Positions 1 to 11,570 of a stretch of DNA of 64,000 bases are shown here, piece after piece. The stretch is from Ophioceras dolichostomum. Lineage: Eukaryota > Ascomycota > Sordariomycetes > Magnaporthales > Ophioceraceae. The position numbers were made by a program, and so were the translations under genes. The stretch is from assembly GCA_003049485.1 (NCBI GenBank), contig PYST01000101.1, positions 1 to 64,000 of the forward strand, written 5' to 3'. The notes below the pieces were generated by a model. It ran no database searches. It saw only the letters and a list, made by a program, of their open reading frames with translations, and had not been told where the DNA came from. Position 1 is the stretch's first letter. Each line of letters begins with the position of its first letter.

Positions 1-400
1 TGGTGGTTCTGTCTCTTTTGATCCGCCTCCCTGGAAACAGCATTCGGGGGTCCGGTCAGTCAACGAGCGAGAGAGAGACTAAACAATAACCAAATAACCA
101 AGCCATTCCGAGCACTACGCTAGGTCCTCGACGCGCCGTGATGGGGTGGAAGAGCTTCGATGACGTAATGAGGAGGAACTGTGTAGGTATGCATGGAGGC
201 GGGGAGCTAGTGGTATACATAAGTGTTTCAAGTTCGACTGAGAAAGATATGTACATACAAGCAATAAACAGCTTTCGGTCTAATCCACATTCAAGAACCG
301 GAAAGAAGTTTCAATCCATTCGATTATTTCTCGCGTCTATTAACACCGCATTTCCAACCTCCCATTTTTTTTCCTCCTGTCTGTTCACCGCCACTCTCTC
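1..400. other. Intergenic, 3' side of the AA8-AA12 gene
   Basis: No convincing coding region is seen. The segment holds the 3' flank of the minus-strand AA8-AA12 gene, whose stop codon is at 401-403. Short open frames here are uncorrelated with any known family and lack the strong GC bias at third positions seen in the neighbouring gene. Confidence 0.6.
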
Positions 401-2777
401 TCACGAGAACCCAGCCGTAGGCGCAATAATAAACAGCTCTCCCTCCCGACTATTATCGCTCCCCATCACGATCCTCGACCTCTCCAAATCCCACGCCAGC
501 CCCGCCGGCCTCAGACACGTTGTGCCCGAGCACTGGTCCATATTATTGCTGGTCATGATGTCCTTGTAGCCAGTCTTCGAGTCCGGCTTCGCGACGGGCG
601 TGAACGCGCCGCTGGCGGCGTCGCGCGTGAAGGGGATCTGCACGAGCTTGAAGCCCGTCGGCGGGCGGCGGTCCCAGGAGCCGTGGAACGTGACGTACAT
701 GTTGTCGCCCTTGGCGTCGAAGAGGCCGCTGATGGGCGCCGAGTGCGCTTGGAAGGAGAGCTTGGGGGCGACGGCGCCCTTGGAGGCGCAGTTGGCGTCG
801 GTGAAGGACGAGTTGGGCGTCACGACGAACTGGTCGCCCGTCTTGAGGGTCGTGGCCGTGGTCGACGACTCGCGCGGGAACAGGGATGGGTCCCAGACTG
901 TGAAGCAGGTTGGGTAGCCATACCAGTTGTTGTTTGGCTTGGTTGGGTCGCCCACTGTGGGGAGAGAGGAGAGCATCGGTTACTTCATGGTCTCTATTTT
1001 TGCGCTGCGTGATTGTCATGGAATATAGTACTCACAGTAATTGAGTTCCTCGGCGGGATTTTCGTTGTGGATGTCTGTCCTTGCGCCGTTGGAGGTGCGA
1101 GTAAAATCCTAAAAAGCGTGGGCATCACCGATCAGCATTGAATCCCTAAGGAAAAGCTGCGAGACGTCGTGGAGGTAGCAGAGACAGTGTGGTAGTGTAC
1201 TCACGTCTCCGCTGTTCTCAACCTCCCAGGCATCACCATTAGGATCAAACGCCACGCCCACTGCGTTCCTCATCCCATAACCCATCTGGAAGCCGCCGCT
1301 GGCGTAGGTATAACCGCCAGCAGGCGCACTGCTGACGTCGAAAGCGCGGATGAGGGACCGGCCCACGGCTGGGTTCTCGGAAGCATAGTCCCAGTTGGCG
1401 TTGGACCCGACCTGGACGAGCATGATGGACGGGTTCTTGGGCGCGAGCCACAGGGCGCGCGTCGAGTGGCCGCCGTTGTTCATGCCTTTGACCACCACGA
1501 CCTGGTTGCTCACCGTGCGGGCCTGGGCGTTGTAGTCCCACCGCCAGACCGTGGTCATGGAGCTGGCGTAGACGTACTTGCCGTCCGGCGAGACGGCCAG
1601 CCCATGGTTGAGGCCCGCGACCTGGATCAGCCCCGCCGTGCTGTTGATGCAGCCGTCGGCCCCGAACGTGTGGACGCTGACGCCATAGCCGGACTGCACC
1701 ACCAGCAGGTTGCCTAGCGGATCGAACGCGAGGCCCCGGGGCTGCCGAAGGCCGGCGCCGATCTTGGTCGCCTTCCACCCTGGAGCAAGCGTGTAGGGGA
1801 ACTGAGGGGCGGCGACTCCGCTGCACGATGAGGGGAAGGGCAGGGCTGCCTTTTGGGCTGGTGCCTGAGCACGCGGCGGTAGAGGCGCTGCGGACCTAGG
1901 CGGCAATGTTGGAGAAGTAGGCTTGGGGGCCCTAGCATTACAGGGCCGTCGAACAGAGGAAGAGGAAGGAAGTGCCTGTGTAGCAGATGCAGTTGCGATT
2001 TCGGTGGAAGTTTTAATGGGACCGGGGCTGCCACCCCCGCCGGATCCGGTCCCTTCAGAGTTTTTTGCCTTCGCTACCTTGTTGGCAAAGTCGGAGTTGG
2101 CGCCCTGCTTGAAGTCCTGGATGAAGTGCCCCGTCATGTCGTGGATGCTGAAGGTCCCGGCTGGGTTGTCCGGCTCGTCCACGGGCACCTCGGAGAACGC
2201 GAAGGCCAGGTACTGGTCCTCGGTAGGGGGTAGGTAGGTGATGCCGATGTCCTCGTCGCCCCAGGTCGTGCAGCCGGTGCATTTGGCCGTCACTTGGAAA
2301 TGCGTCGAGTTGACGAATGTCGCCTTCGGGATAACGTCGTACTTGGCCCCCTCGTACACTGGTGGAACGTAGTAGCCGCTGGCGGTTTGAAAAAAAATAT
2401 CCACAATTAGCTCGCCATTCCGACCGATGTATGGTCTTGTCGACAAACGGAAATTCAGCTTACAATGCCATGCGCGAGGTCAGGGTGACCTCATTACCAT
2501 GGGCCCAGGCGATCGCGATCGGGTTATAGGTCATCGAGCCTCCCCACGCCAGCCCCAGCCAGCCGATATCCTTGCGGGAGATTATCTGGAGGACCGTGTC
2601 GTACGGCGCCTCCGGCGCGACATTGTCCGGCACAGCGATGCGGAACGTGATGCCCTGCTCGTTGTGGTAGGAGGAGAACGTGAGGCCGGTTACGCTGTCG
2701 ACGTACTGCTCCGAGTCCTGGCAGAGCGCCTGGCCCAGCAGGGTGGCAGCTCCCACCGCAGCAAGCAACCCACGCAT
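401..2777 (-). CDS. Secreted AA8 cytochrome b - AA12 PQQ-dependent sugar dehydrogenase
   Basis: Predicted extracellular haemoquinoprotein of about 704 residues. Exons (minus) are 2777-2464, 2378-1205, 1108-1036 and 954-401; all phases close. Residues 1-19 form a signal peptide (MRGLLAAVGAATLLGQALC). Residues about 20-215 match the CDH-type cytochrome domain (AA8), with GGSMTYNP (Met82) and the DMTGHF region (His189, possibly His184) as likely haem ligands. The paired cysteines of KCTGC are also present. A Ser/Pro/Gly-rich linker follows. From about residue 290 to the end comes a sorbosone/pyranose dehydrogenase-like six-bladed propeller (AA12), with recognisable stretches such as RQPRGLAFDP, GLNHGLAVSPDG, YGMRNAVGVAFDPNGD and FHGSWDRRPPTGFK. 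By family knowledge, AA12 oxidises sugars with PQQ and passes electrons through the cytochrome to lytic polysaccharide monooxygenases. No CBM1 follows, unlike the Coprinopsis prototype. The start is the only ATG giving a signal peptide. Confidence 0.93.
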
Positions 2778-5700
2778 TGTGGCTTTGGGGATGCACGCAG
2801 GACGGGACAGAGTGAGCAAGCAAAGGAGAGGCTCTAGGCAGGCCGGTCCGTTCAGGGGCAGAGACCTTGATATATACTCGCTCTCTTCGCTGCTGTGGAC
2901 CCTGGCTGGCTTGCTGGCTGGCTTCCTGCTTCCTCTCTGTCGATCGACGGACGGGCAAAATCGCGTTCGGCACGGTCACATCGGGCCTGAGAAACGCGGA
3001 AGAGCAGAACGAAAAATTGGAGCCATCCTGTCGGGCCAAGATGAAGGGGTGGACCTGTTTAATATTCCTGGTGGATGGCCTCTTAACGGATGGAATATGG
3101 GATAAGTCTGAGGAATATTACATACGAGCTAAGGAGGTCGACAGACAGGCAGAGATTGGCAAGCCAAGAGATAGATGAGAGTACGTCACTCGGAAGCAGC
3201 AAAACAAGTAGGCATGGCCATCTCGGGTCTTTCGGTAGACTGGCCAGGATAGAGCACGATACCGGCAGCTCTCCCGGCTCGCTTGACTCTCTCTCGGGAT
3301 AGCAAGTTGAGGCTGTAAGGGGTAAGTAGGGGGAGGGGGACCATTTTGGGATCCGAGAAAGCCTCATTGCCAAGACGGAGGGACTGTCGCTCATCATGGT
3401 TGTTGCGCCTGTAAATAGAATGTTGCTGTTGACCGTCGTATATCATTTCACGGCCTCTTGAGAAATCTTTGATAGGCGTTCATCAGGAGGAATGTTTGTA
3501 GGGAAAGGCATCAGTCACGACGACTGGTCCGACCGATAGCATACTCTTCTCGCGATCAGCGACCATTCTTACGAACACGGCCAGAGTTTAGGCGCCGACT
3601 GGCTTGAAAATGCCATCCGTTAAACGTTCCGTGAGGTACACTTGCGGAGGGCGAGACGGGCGCTGGCCCGAGCCTTTGAACACGGAACAATCCATCCGGT
3701 AACGTGATCAAGGAACCGACTTAGCTTTGTCGTTCATCTTGATATCTGATAGGGACTTGAAAGGGTCAATAGCTATCTAGTTGTTATGCAGCAGAGCAGG
3801 GAAAACAAAGAGGTCGATAGATCCCAAGAGCAGTAAAGAGTCCGCCAAGACTACTGGCAAGTGGACGAGAGGAAGAAGAACGAACGCTTGGGGTAGCTCA
3901 ACTCCGAGAAGCTATCAAGCTCGAGAAGCTCAATGACAAGCGGTGCTGACATCTCCGCCGTCCTGATTGGGGGAAAGGATAAACAGAGCAAACGGCCAGA
4001 GGGGATTGGCAATATACACGCCGACAGTGGGTGGCACGAGGTGTCGTCCCGCACCGGCGCTTGCCTCCTTCTGCCTCACCCTTTCGGAAATACGGGATCA
4101 AAGAGAAAGACACTAGGATCGATCGAAATTGCGAGTCGCGCGCGCGGCTTCGTCATTCGGAAAAAGAAGAAGTAGCAGGAGAGCAGCGACGCATTGAGAT
4201 CCAAACGAGTCGTCTTCTGGCAAGAAGGGGGTCAGCGATTGTAGGGAGCTCCGAGGAATTCTAGAGATATGGGGGGGAGCTTTAGGCTAATACGAGCGGC
4301 ATCGAGCAGCCGAGCTTTCCACGCCGAGCCATGGGGAGCCGTTTAGTAAATTCCGAAAATGAGTTAAGGTACAGGAAGAAGGGGGAAAAAAAAGAGTCGG
4401 TCGATCGGGCGTTGCGAAGAGGCTGATGACAGATGACAGACAGCTGACTTATAAACACCCACTGAGTAGCTTGGATATTGAAATGCCATAGGTGTTTTGA
4501 GTCAGGACAAACCGACGGATGAGGAACAAACGGAGTGGAGCGAAATAGCGAGTACGGGAGCTTCCTCAGGTTGTTCGGGTTCTCCGGACGGCATAGATGG
4601 GATCACCAGAAAGCTCTCCCGACAGATATGTGGGACACAGACGGCTTCGGGAGACCCCTTGAATTAAAGAGCTTCGGCAAGGACTGAAAGCCTTGCTCTC
4701 CTGTCTGAACTGATGAACTTGATCCCTTCGAAGGTCTGAGTCATGACGCGGTCGATTCCAGTTCTAGGGAAAGATCGATCAATGAAGATGTGCCGTGTCG
4801 TCCTGTGAGCTTACCTAATGGGGAGCTGTCTGCACAAGGCATGGATGATGACGTGCATCAATGGGAGCCACCAGCGCTATCACGTGCGATCGAACTGCTC
4901 TGGCATCAGTTTTTGGCCAGCATCAGGGGCTCCTTTCCAGACTTCGCAAGGTCCAGGCTTCCTCGCTGAAAGCGCGAAAGATTCTTTGCGAATCAGGCGA
5001 AGTTCGATCCCGATTTCATAGGTCAGTTCCATGACATAATGCCTAGGTAGGGACAAGCGCCGGTAGCGGCCCGACCACAAATCCCTCAAGCCAACTGCCG
5101 TCGGGATTTGGGCTAGGTGATTAGGGATCGGGGATTGGTCCCTTGAACCGCGACTCCCTTGCTTGTGATACTGCAGAGGAGGAAGCCGATACCCAACAGG
5201 CAGGTGGCAAGCCAACCGGAAGGACCTAATGTGTGCCCTCCGGAGAAATTCCGCGGGTAGGTATGGAGACGAGGTAGGGACCACTGAACAAAACAAACAG
5301 AAGAAGGAACAACCAGGAGAGATCGGAGCTGATGCTTGCCCGGCGAGGCGACCGTTGCGAAACCTTTCCGGCCCTTCCCTTTTGTCTTTCTTCTATCCTG
5401 CCATCCCCCCCGCTACAGCCCCGCTTGGTCTCGATCACTCCCGTTCGTCCTCCGGAGGAACCCCATTATTGCTCATCTGCCTTCTGGGCTATTACGTATT
5501 GAGGCCTAGGCTACACAACCTACTTTGACCTATACTAAGCGGTGCGGTCATTTGTCGTGATGTTGAGCAGTTCATATCGCCTTATCCCGTCACTATCATC
5601 CACCTCCCCCGCACGCTCGAAGGCTGGATTTTCGTCTCGTGGACGAAGATAGCTGTCTATTACTCGTTTTGTCTCTTTCTATCTATCGCCCTTCCTTTCT

Positions 5701-5918
5701 CTCACTCTTTCACGGCTCTTGATGTGTGACTGGCAGAGCTTCCTGTCGATATCATGCCGGATCGACGTTGCATGATAGCGAGCAAGCGCCTTAGCCAAGC
5801 TTCGTCGATCACATCCCGCATCCTTCAACCACATAGATTCCTGTTCGGGAAACATATCCCTTAATTTTTTTATACTTCCTCTGCCGAGCAAAGCAGGGAA
5901 ACGAGATCCTTCTCCACC
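2778..5918. other. Divergent intergenic region (3.1 kb)
   Basis: This is the shared upstream region of the minus-strand AA8-AA12 gene and the plus-strand Ara2-like gene. No frame of convincing length, codon bias or family similarity was found. A pyrimidine-rich stretch and a TATAC at about 5871 lie just before the ATG at 5919. Nothing else is recognisable. Confidence 0.55.
2869..2876 (-). promoter_or_regulatory. TATA-like box of the AA8-AA12 gene
   Basis: The minus strand reads TATATATC about 92 nt upstream of the ATG at 2777, a plausible core-promoter position for a regulated secreted enzyme. This is motif recognition only. Confidence 0.4.
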
Positions 5919-7313
5919 ATGGCATCGGATCTACCCACAAGGACGAGCGATGGTGGCGGCCCTGCCCGCAGCGAAGTCCCACTAGCCGCCGCCGCCGCCG
6001 CCCCACGGCTCTCCGAGGTCCTTCCTCCGATAATTCTGGGCACGGCGACCTTCAACACGCAGTACGTCTTCGACCCGGCCTCCATGCCCGCCTACGTCAT
6101 CGTGGCGCGGGCCTTCGAGCTCGGGATCCGGGCCTTCGACACCTCGCCGTACTACGGCCCCGCCGAGACCCTCTTAGGCGAGGCCATCGCCCGGGCGGCG
6201 GGTTACACGACCGTCCAATCATCGGCGTCGGCATCAGCACCAGCATCGACGCCACCTGGAGGCCAGGAGACAAAACAACAAGAGCCCTCACTCACTCCAC
6301 GCCACCCACGGTCCTCCTACCTCCTTATCAGCAAAGCCGGGCGCGTGGGGCCCTCGCAGTTCGACTACTCCCCCGCAGCAGTGACAGCCTCAGTGCGCCG
6401 CTCCCTCACGCGCCTGCGCACCCCCTACCTAGACCTCGTGTACCTGCACGACGTCGAGTTCGTCTCCGACGCCGAGGTGCTGGCCGCCCTCGCCGCGCTG
6501 CGTGAGCTGCAGGCCCAGGGGCTCGTCCGCTTCGTGGGCATCAGCGGCTACCCCGTCCCGCGCCTCCTGTCCCTGGCCGAGAAGGCGGCGGCCGCGACGG
6601 CGGGCCAGCAGCGGCCGCTGGACGCGGTCCTCAGCTACGGCCACTGCACGGTGCAGAACACGCTGCTAGCCCGCGACGAGACGCTCGCACGCTTTCGAGC
6701 CGCGGGCGTCGATGTCGTCCTCAACGCCAGCATCCTCGGCATGGGTCTGTTGACGTTCTCGATCGACGCCGGCCCGCAGGAGAGGTGGCACCCCGCGCCG
6801 GAGCCGCTGAGGCGCGCCTGCATCGCGCTGCGGGCGCATTGCGAGGGTAAAGCCGGCAGGAGGTTGGAGGGCATCTCGATCCGGTACGCGCTAGAGGAGT
6901 GGGCGCGCACTGGCGCGGCGGCTGGGCTTGGGGTTGGATCTGGTGGGGGCGGCACTGACAAGGTGGGCGCCACCGTCATCGGCGTGACTACTGTCGCTGA
7001 GCTGGAGGAGACCATGGAAGTCTGGCACGGCGTCGTCCGCGACTTGGGCCTCAACCTACCTGATCCTGCCACCGGCACTTCCGAAGCCGCCATCGAGAGG
7101 CATACAGCAGAGTCGAGTGGCAACAAGAGTCATGATGGCAACGGCGTCGCCGCGGTCGTCCGGAAGAACGGTGGCGCTCAGTTGGCTCAATCTGCTGTAG
7201 TTCCGTTCGTGCACGGCGTCCTCTGGCCGGTCCTGGGCGAATGGAAGGATCACAGCTGGGCCAGCCCGCCAGTCGGTTGGTGGGGGGAGCGGGGTGGAAA
7301 GAGAGACCCCTGA
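5919..7313 (+). CDS. ara2: Aldo/keto reductase, D-arabinose 1-dehydrogenase (NAD+) type
   Basis: Intronless frame of 464 residues starting in a strong context (CACCATGG). It matches the L-galactose/D-arabinose 1-dehydrogenase branch of aldo/keto reductases, cytosolic NAD(P)-dependent enzymes that oxidise D-arabinose or L-galactose to lactones feeding erythroascorbate/ascorbate synthesis. The AKR catalytic tetrad is visible: Asp74 in AFDTSPYYGP, Tyr79, Lys139 in LLISKAGRVG and His177 in LDLVYLHDVEF. The C-terminal PVLGEWKDHSWASPP is typical of fungal Ara2 proteins. It is longer than the roughly 335-residue yeast enzyme because of an N-terminal Ala-rich leader, a Ser/Pro/Gln-rich insert at residues about 98-132 just before the Lys strand, and a variable segment before the C-terminus. 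The insert reads without a splice signal, so it appears to be a genuine disordered loop. The exact substrate is inferred from the family. Confidence 0.88.
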   Translation: MASDLPTRTSDGGGPARSEVPLAAAAAAPRLSEVLPPIILGTATFNTQYVFDPASMPAYVIVARAFELGIRAFDTSPYYGPAETLLGEAIARAAGYTTVQSSASASAPASTPPGGQETKQQEPSLTPRHPRSSYLLISKAGRVGPSQFDYSPAAVTASVRRSLTRLRTPYLDLVYLHDVEFVSDAEVLAALAALRELQAQGLVRFVGISGYPVPRLLSLAEKAAAATAGQQRPLDAVLSYGHCTVQNTLLARDETLARFRAAGVDVVLNASILGMGLLTFSIDAGPQERWHPAPEPLRRACIALRAHCEGKAGRRLEGISIRYALEEWARTGAAAGLGVGSGGGGTDKVGATVIGVTTVAELEETMEVWHGVVRDLGLNLPDPATGTSEAAIERHTAESSGNKSHDGNGVAAVVRKNGGAQLAQSAVVPFVHGVLWPVLGEWKDHSWASPPVGWWGERGGKRDP

Positions 7314-8433
7314 GAGTCTCAGATAGCCGTACAGATGGAGGCAGACGGACAGACAGAGCCGTGGGGCGATCCAGCATATTCACTCGTATCATCTCCCAGG
7401 AGGACACAGCTACCCTAGCAAAAGCTCATGTAAAAGAAAGAGGGAGAGAAAATGGGAATTTCCTGCGGAAATCACGTTGCGTTTTTGTTATCTCTCAAAT
7501 CAGGACTCATATTTGGCTTGCAGGCAGACATTTGATAGAGACAGCTAATCACGCAAGCGCCTAATTTCTTTACCACAACTCACTCGGCATCTTCAAAAAA
7601 GGGGAGAGCGCCGGTAAACGAATCCTACCGGGATAACACACGCACACACGCTTATTTACCCTCGTGATAGTGGCGAATGCAAAGGTCACCCATCCACACA
7701 TCTTAGTTGCTTTACTGATTTGCACGACCAACCAAAGGCACGTTCCATACTGCAGTATTAGCCCGTAGTAGTAAACAAAAAATAGGATGCATGTTGGAAC
7801 TGTCGCTGCTGTCTGTGTGATGATCAAAAAAAAATGGAGGTCCATACAAAGATGGCCGCCCACCATCCATCCCCTTTCCGCCTTTCCGCCCCGTTTCTGT
7901 TCCCTCCTAACCCCCAAATCTGCTCCTTGTCGTCACTGAACTCAACTCTCTGGGTTCTGAGACGACTTACGACCGACTGATAGAAATGTTGAGCCAAAAA
8001 CAAAAGGTCCTTGAGTCCAATAAGATAGAAAAGAAAAAAAAGGCCGCAACACCGAGATCATGGTACCCGTGTTTGCCGTTTTGCGCCCATCATCAGTCAG
8101 CCCGTACCGTCCCAATTTCCATATGCGCCTTGAGAGATAGAGAGAGTCCCAGAAAGAGGAAAAAGTAACAGAAACGGAGAGAAAAGATAGATGTGGGTAG
8201 AGTAGAAAGGGGAATGTGTAAGAGAAGAGATGCAAGGGTTATAAACACTAACACGAGTGTGCGAGTTAAAAGGATAGCTGGGTGACAGGGTGTGTGGTGT
8301 GTTACGATGCAGTTCTCCCTCTCTAGTCTATTTGAGTTGAGAGTGACTCAAGGAATAACAAAAGCCCTCTCCTTCGTTTGCTTTGGCATTTGCAGGCAAT
8401 AGGCTCTGCCTCTCTCCCTGGCTCTCCCCCCAG
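7314..8433. other. Convergent 3' intergenic region
   Basis: 1.1 kb between the stop codons of the Ara2-like gene (+) and the Sip5-like gene (-). It is AT-richer, with A/T runs consistent with two facing 3' untranslated regions. No coding region is supported. Confidence 0.6.
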
Positions 8434-11400
8434 CTAACTGACCGACTCGCTCGCCGAGGTGTGGTGGTGCACCGTGGTAGTCTCATGGTGAAACCCCAAC
8501 TGCCTCTTCGAGTCCTCGAACCCGTCCGTGTCGTCCGGCGCCGGCGTGCCAGGCGTTATGGTAACCTCCGGCGTCGACTGTTGTCGTTGTTGTTGTTGTT
8601 GAGCGGCGGCAGCTGCTAGGCTCTGAACCTTACCAACGCTGCCGCTGCTGCCGCTGCCGGCACCACCACTACTACCTCCATCATCGTCGTCATCCTTCCC
8701 ATCCTCCTCCGCAGCCGGAGAGCTAGAGCTAGACCCAGAGCCAGAGCCAGCAGCAGCAGCCTTGCCAGCGACGATAGCATCCCGCCCGATAGCCGAGAGC
8801 CTCCTACCGGCATTCTCGCCCTCGAGCTGCACGCCGACCATCTCAGCGAGGCTGCTGAAGTTGAACATGGGCTCCGTCGACGTGCTGGGGTCCTTGTCGT
8901 CGCCACCGCCACTGCCGCCATCACCGCTGGCGTTGCCCCCTGTTCCTCCTCCTCCTTCGTCGCTGGCGTTGCTGCCGAGGCTGAGGCCGCTCCTGCGGCG
9001 CGGGTCGCCCGCCGCGAGGTTGGAGTGGCCCGTGTAGCTGCCGGCGGGCGTGTCGTTCGTGAGCGACGACGTCACGGACGAGGCGCTGCTCATCTGCCGG
9101 AGGTGCGACGGCCCCACTGGCCGGTTGGGCGGCGATGGGATGGGCTGGGCTGCGGTGGTGGTGGCGGTGACGCTGCCGCCGGTCGCGGGCTGCTGAGGCG
9201 ACGAGGAGGATGATGACGATGGCTGCTGCTGCTGCTCACCGCTAGATACACCGGACCCTGATGCGTCAGACCTCTCGACCCCCTTACCCTTATCCGTTGG
9301 GTTCAAGACCGTCGACGTCGCAGCAGCCAGGGCGTTCGCAACGCTAGCCTCGACGCGCAGGTTTGAGGCAGCACTATTGCCCCGCCGACGGCCGATGCCC
9401 AGGCCGGGAAGGCTAAGCGAGCTGCCGCTAGCCGAACTATGCCCGCTAGAGCCTCCATACGGTCCCGTGCCCGTGCCCGTGCCCGTGCCCGACCCAGACC
9501 CGGTCCCGGACGCCTTGGCAGCGGCCTTGGCGGCCTTCCGCTCCTCCTTCTCCTTGCGCTTCGCCTCTTTACGCTCCTCCTTCTCAGCCTTACGTTTACG
9601 CTCCTCCTCGGCCGCGAGGCTCAGCCTGATCGCCTCGGCGAACATCATCTCCTCGAGGTCCTCCATACGGCTCCGAGCACGCCCGCCGCCGCCGCCGGGG
9701 ATGCTCCTGTTGGCAGGCGTGTCCCCGGCTGAGTCGGCACCGTCCGCGGGAGTCCCGTCGCCACTGGCGCCCGGGTAGCCGCCCGGATAGCCACCGCCTG
9801 GTTCGCCTCCTCCCACTGCTGCTGGATTGCTGGATGAGCCGCTGGCGACGGCTCCCGGCCCGGAAGCTGCCCCAGAGCCGCCCGTGTTGCGCCTGCTGAA
9901 CCTGCCAACCCTGAACGTCCTGTTCTCGGCGTTGCCCATTAAGAACGCGGCCGTGTGAAGCGCCGTGGCGGCGGCCGCGCGGCGAGCGATGTGTGCTCGC
10001 TGCGCCGCCAGCTTGGTGGCCCAGTCTGGCCGCACGCGGTCAGTGGTGATGACGTTAGGGGCGTTTGCAGAGAGGGACTGCGTCCTCCTCCTCCCGCCGC
10101 TCCCGGACGAGTGCGGGGCGCCCCCCGGTGACGTGAGCGAAGTGGGCGACAAACTATTCGACGCTAGCGAGCTGCTGGACGACATGGCTGTGCCCATGCT
10201 GCCGACGCCCAGGCTGCTGGATGCGGGGGCGGAGTACACCAGGCCGCGGCGGAAGGGTGGCGGGTCGTAGGTAACGCCCAGTTCGGGCACCTGGCAGTAC
10301 GGACAGCATGCCGGCTCTGAGATGAGCAAGCCTGCCTGCTCCTCAAGGTTGGCCTGGGAATGCTCGCCGTCGCCGTGGCCCTCTGGATAGTGTGGGTCTG
10401 CGCGCTTTATCTGCACGAAGCACTCACTGCAGATGGGCTGGTCGCAACACCGGGTGTGGTTGAGGTAAGGCGGGTAGTAGAGGAAACAGATCGGGCACTC
10501 GGATGCGTCCTTGTACAGCGCAACCTCGAGCGGCTGGCCGTTGACGAACGGGTCGGGCGGGAGCTTAACCTCGCGGGGCGCGATCTCGGTGGTCGAACCG
10601 TTGCGAGACGTGATACTAAGCGCCGCTGCTAACGCCTTGGGCCGGTGTTTGAACGGCGAGCCTGTCCTAGCAGGGGCAGCAGCCGAAGTCGGGGATGTGA
10701 TGGCGGAGCCGCGGGCCGAGGCGCTCTTATCCGAAGCGACCGACTGTGTCCTGCCGCCGAGTGGGACCGTCAAGTTGTTGATGTTCTGCAGATTCTGTGC
10801 CGACGCCGAGGGCGAGTCCGCTGACAAAGGGCGCGGGATCAGGTCTTCCGGAGGTATCTCGTCTGCCGCGGGGAGCGGTAGGCCCCGAGCGACGGCGACT
10901 ATCTGGTGCTCGGCCCACGACTCAGAGAAATCGTTCAGTCCTCGCCAGAATGGTGCGAGTTTCCGCTCGATCTGTGGAACGCATGTGGCAGGATTGCATG
11001 GTATGTTTGTCAGAAAAGCTGATTTCTGTACTCTAGGCTCTGGAAACGAGAATCTTGGAGTCTGGGATTGGGGGTAGTGTTCATTGTCTCCAGAGACAAA
11101 GGCGAGTGGAACGGGCAGGGCAGCCAACATATATGGCGCATCTTGGTTCTTACCTGGAGTTGCCGCACCACCGGCTTGCTGTAGTCCTCAGGCCCAACAT
11201 AAGTTCCCAGCGTGACAAGATAGCCACCATCAATATGTTCCTCAGCCAAGCTCCGCTCCCGCTCTATCAATCGGGCCTGTCTCTCCCGCTCGAGCCTCCT
11301 TGCTTCTCGCTCCTGCTTTGTCTCCCTCCGTTCGTACGGGGCCTGCGAGGACGAGCCTCCGCCGTGCGTTATGCCGAGTAGAGTCCCCAAGTCTCCACGG

Positions 11401-11570
11401 CTGGTCCGATTCCTCGATCTCGAAGACCCGGAGCCCGGGAAGCCCGGCTGCTGGGGCTGGTGCTGGTGCTGGGACTGCTGTTGCTGGTCGGCACCGGGGC
11501 CACCGGGAGAGGCACGATTGGCGCGGGGATCGGCAGGCTCGCGAGCCTCCTTGGTGTTCGAGTTACCCAT
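8434..11570 (-). CDS. sip5: Sip5-like RING-type zinc finger protein
   Basis: Two exons (minus 11570-11154 and 10971-8434, intron 182 nt) encode about 984 residues. The N-terminus MGNSNT fits an N-myristoylation signal. A conserved block around the splice junction reads GTYVGPEDYSKPVV, then IERKLAPFWRGLNDF, diagnostic of the Sip5 family. A cysteine-rich RING-like module starts at about residue 298 (CPICFLYYPPYL, CCDQPICSECF) and closes with CCPYC. The rest is disordered: Ser/Gly/Ala-rich tracts, a charged Glu/Lys/Arg coiled segment (RLSLAAEEERKRKAEKEERK) and a poly-Gln stretch near the C-terminus. Sip5 was named in yeast as a Snf1-interacting protein linked to the Reg1-Glc7 phosphatase, so a role in glucose signalling or as an E3-like scaffold is inferred from the family, not from this sequence. 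Confidence 0.9.
9465..9497. repeat. CCCGTG hexanucleotide repeat in the Sip5 coding region
   Basis: Tandem hexamers with slight decay encode an alternating Gly-Thr tract in the disordered part of the Sip5-like protein. Six-base units preserve the frame when the copy number changes. Confidence 0.7.
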
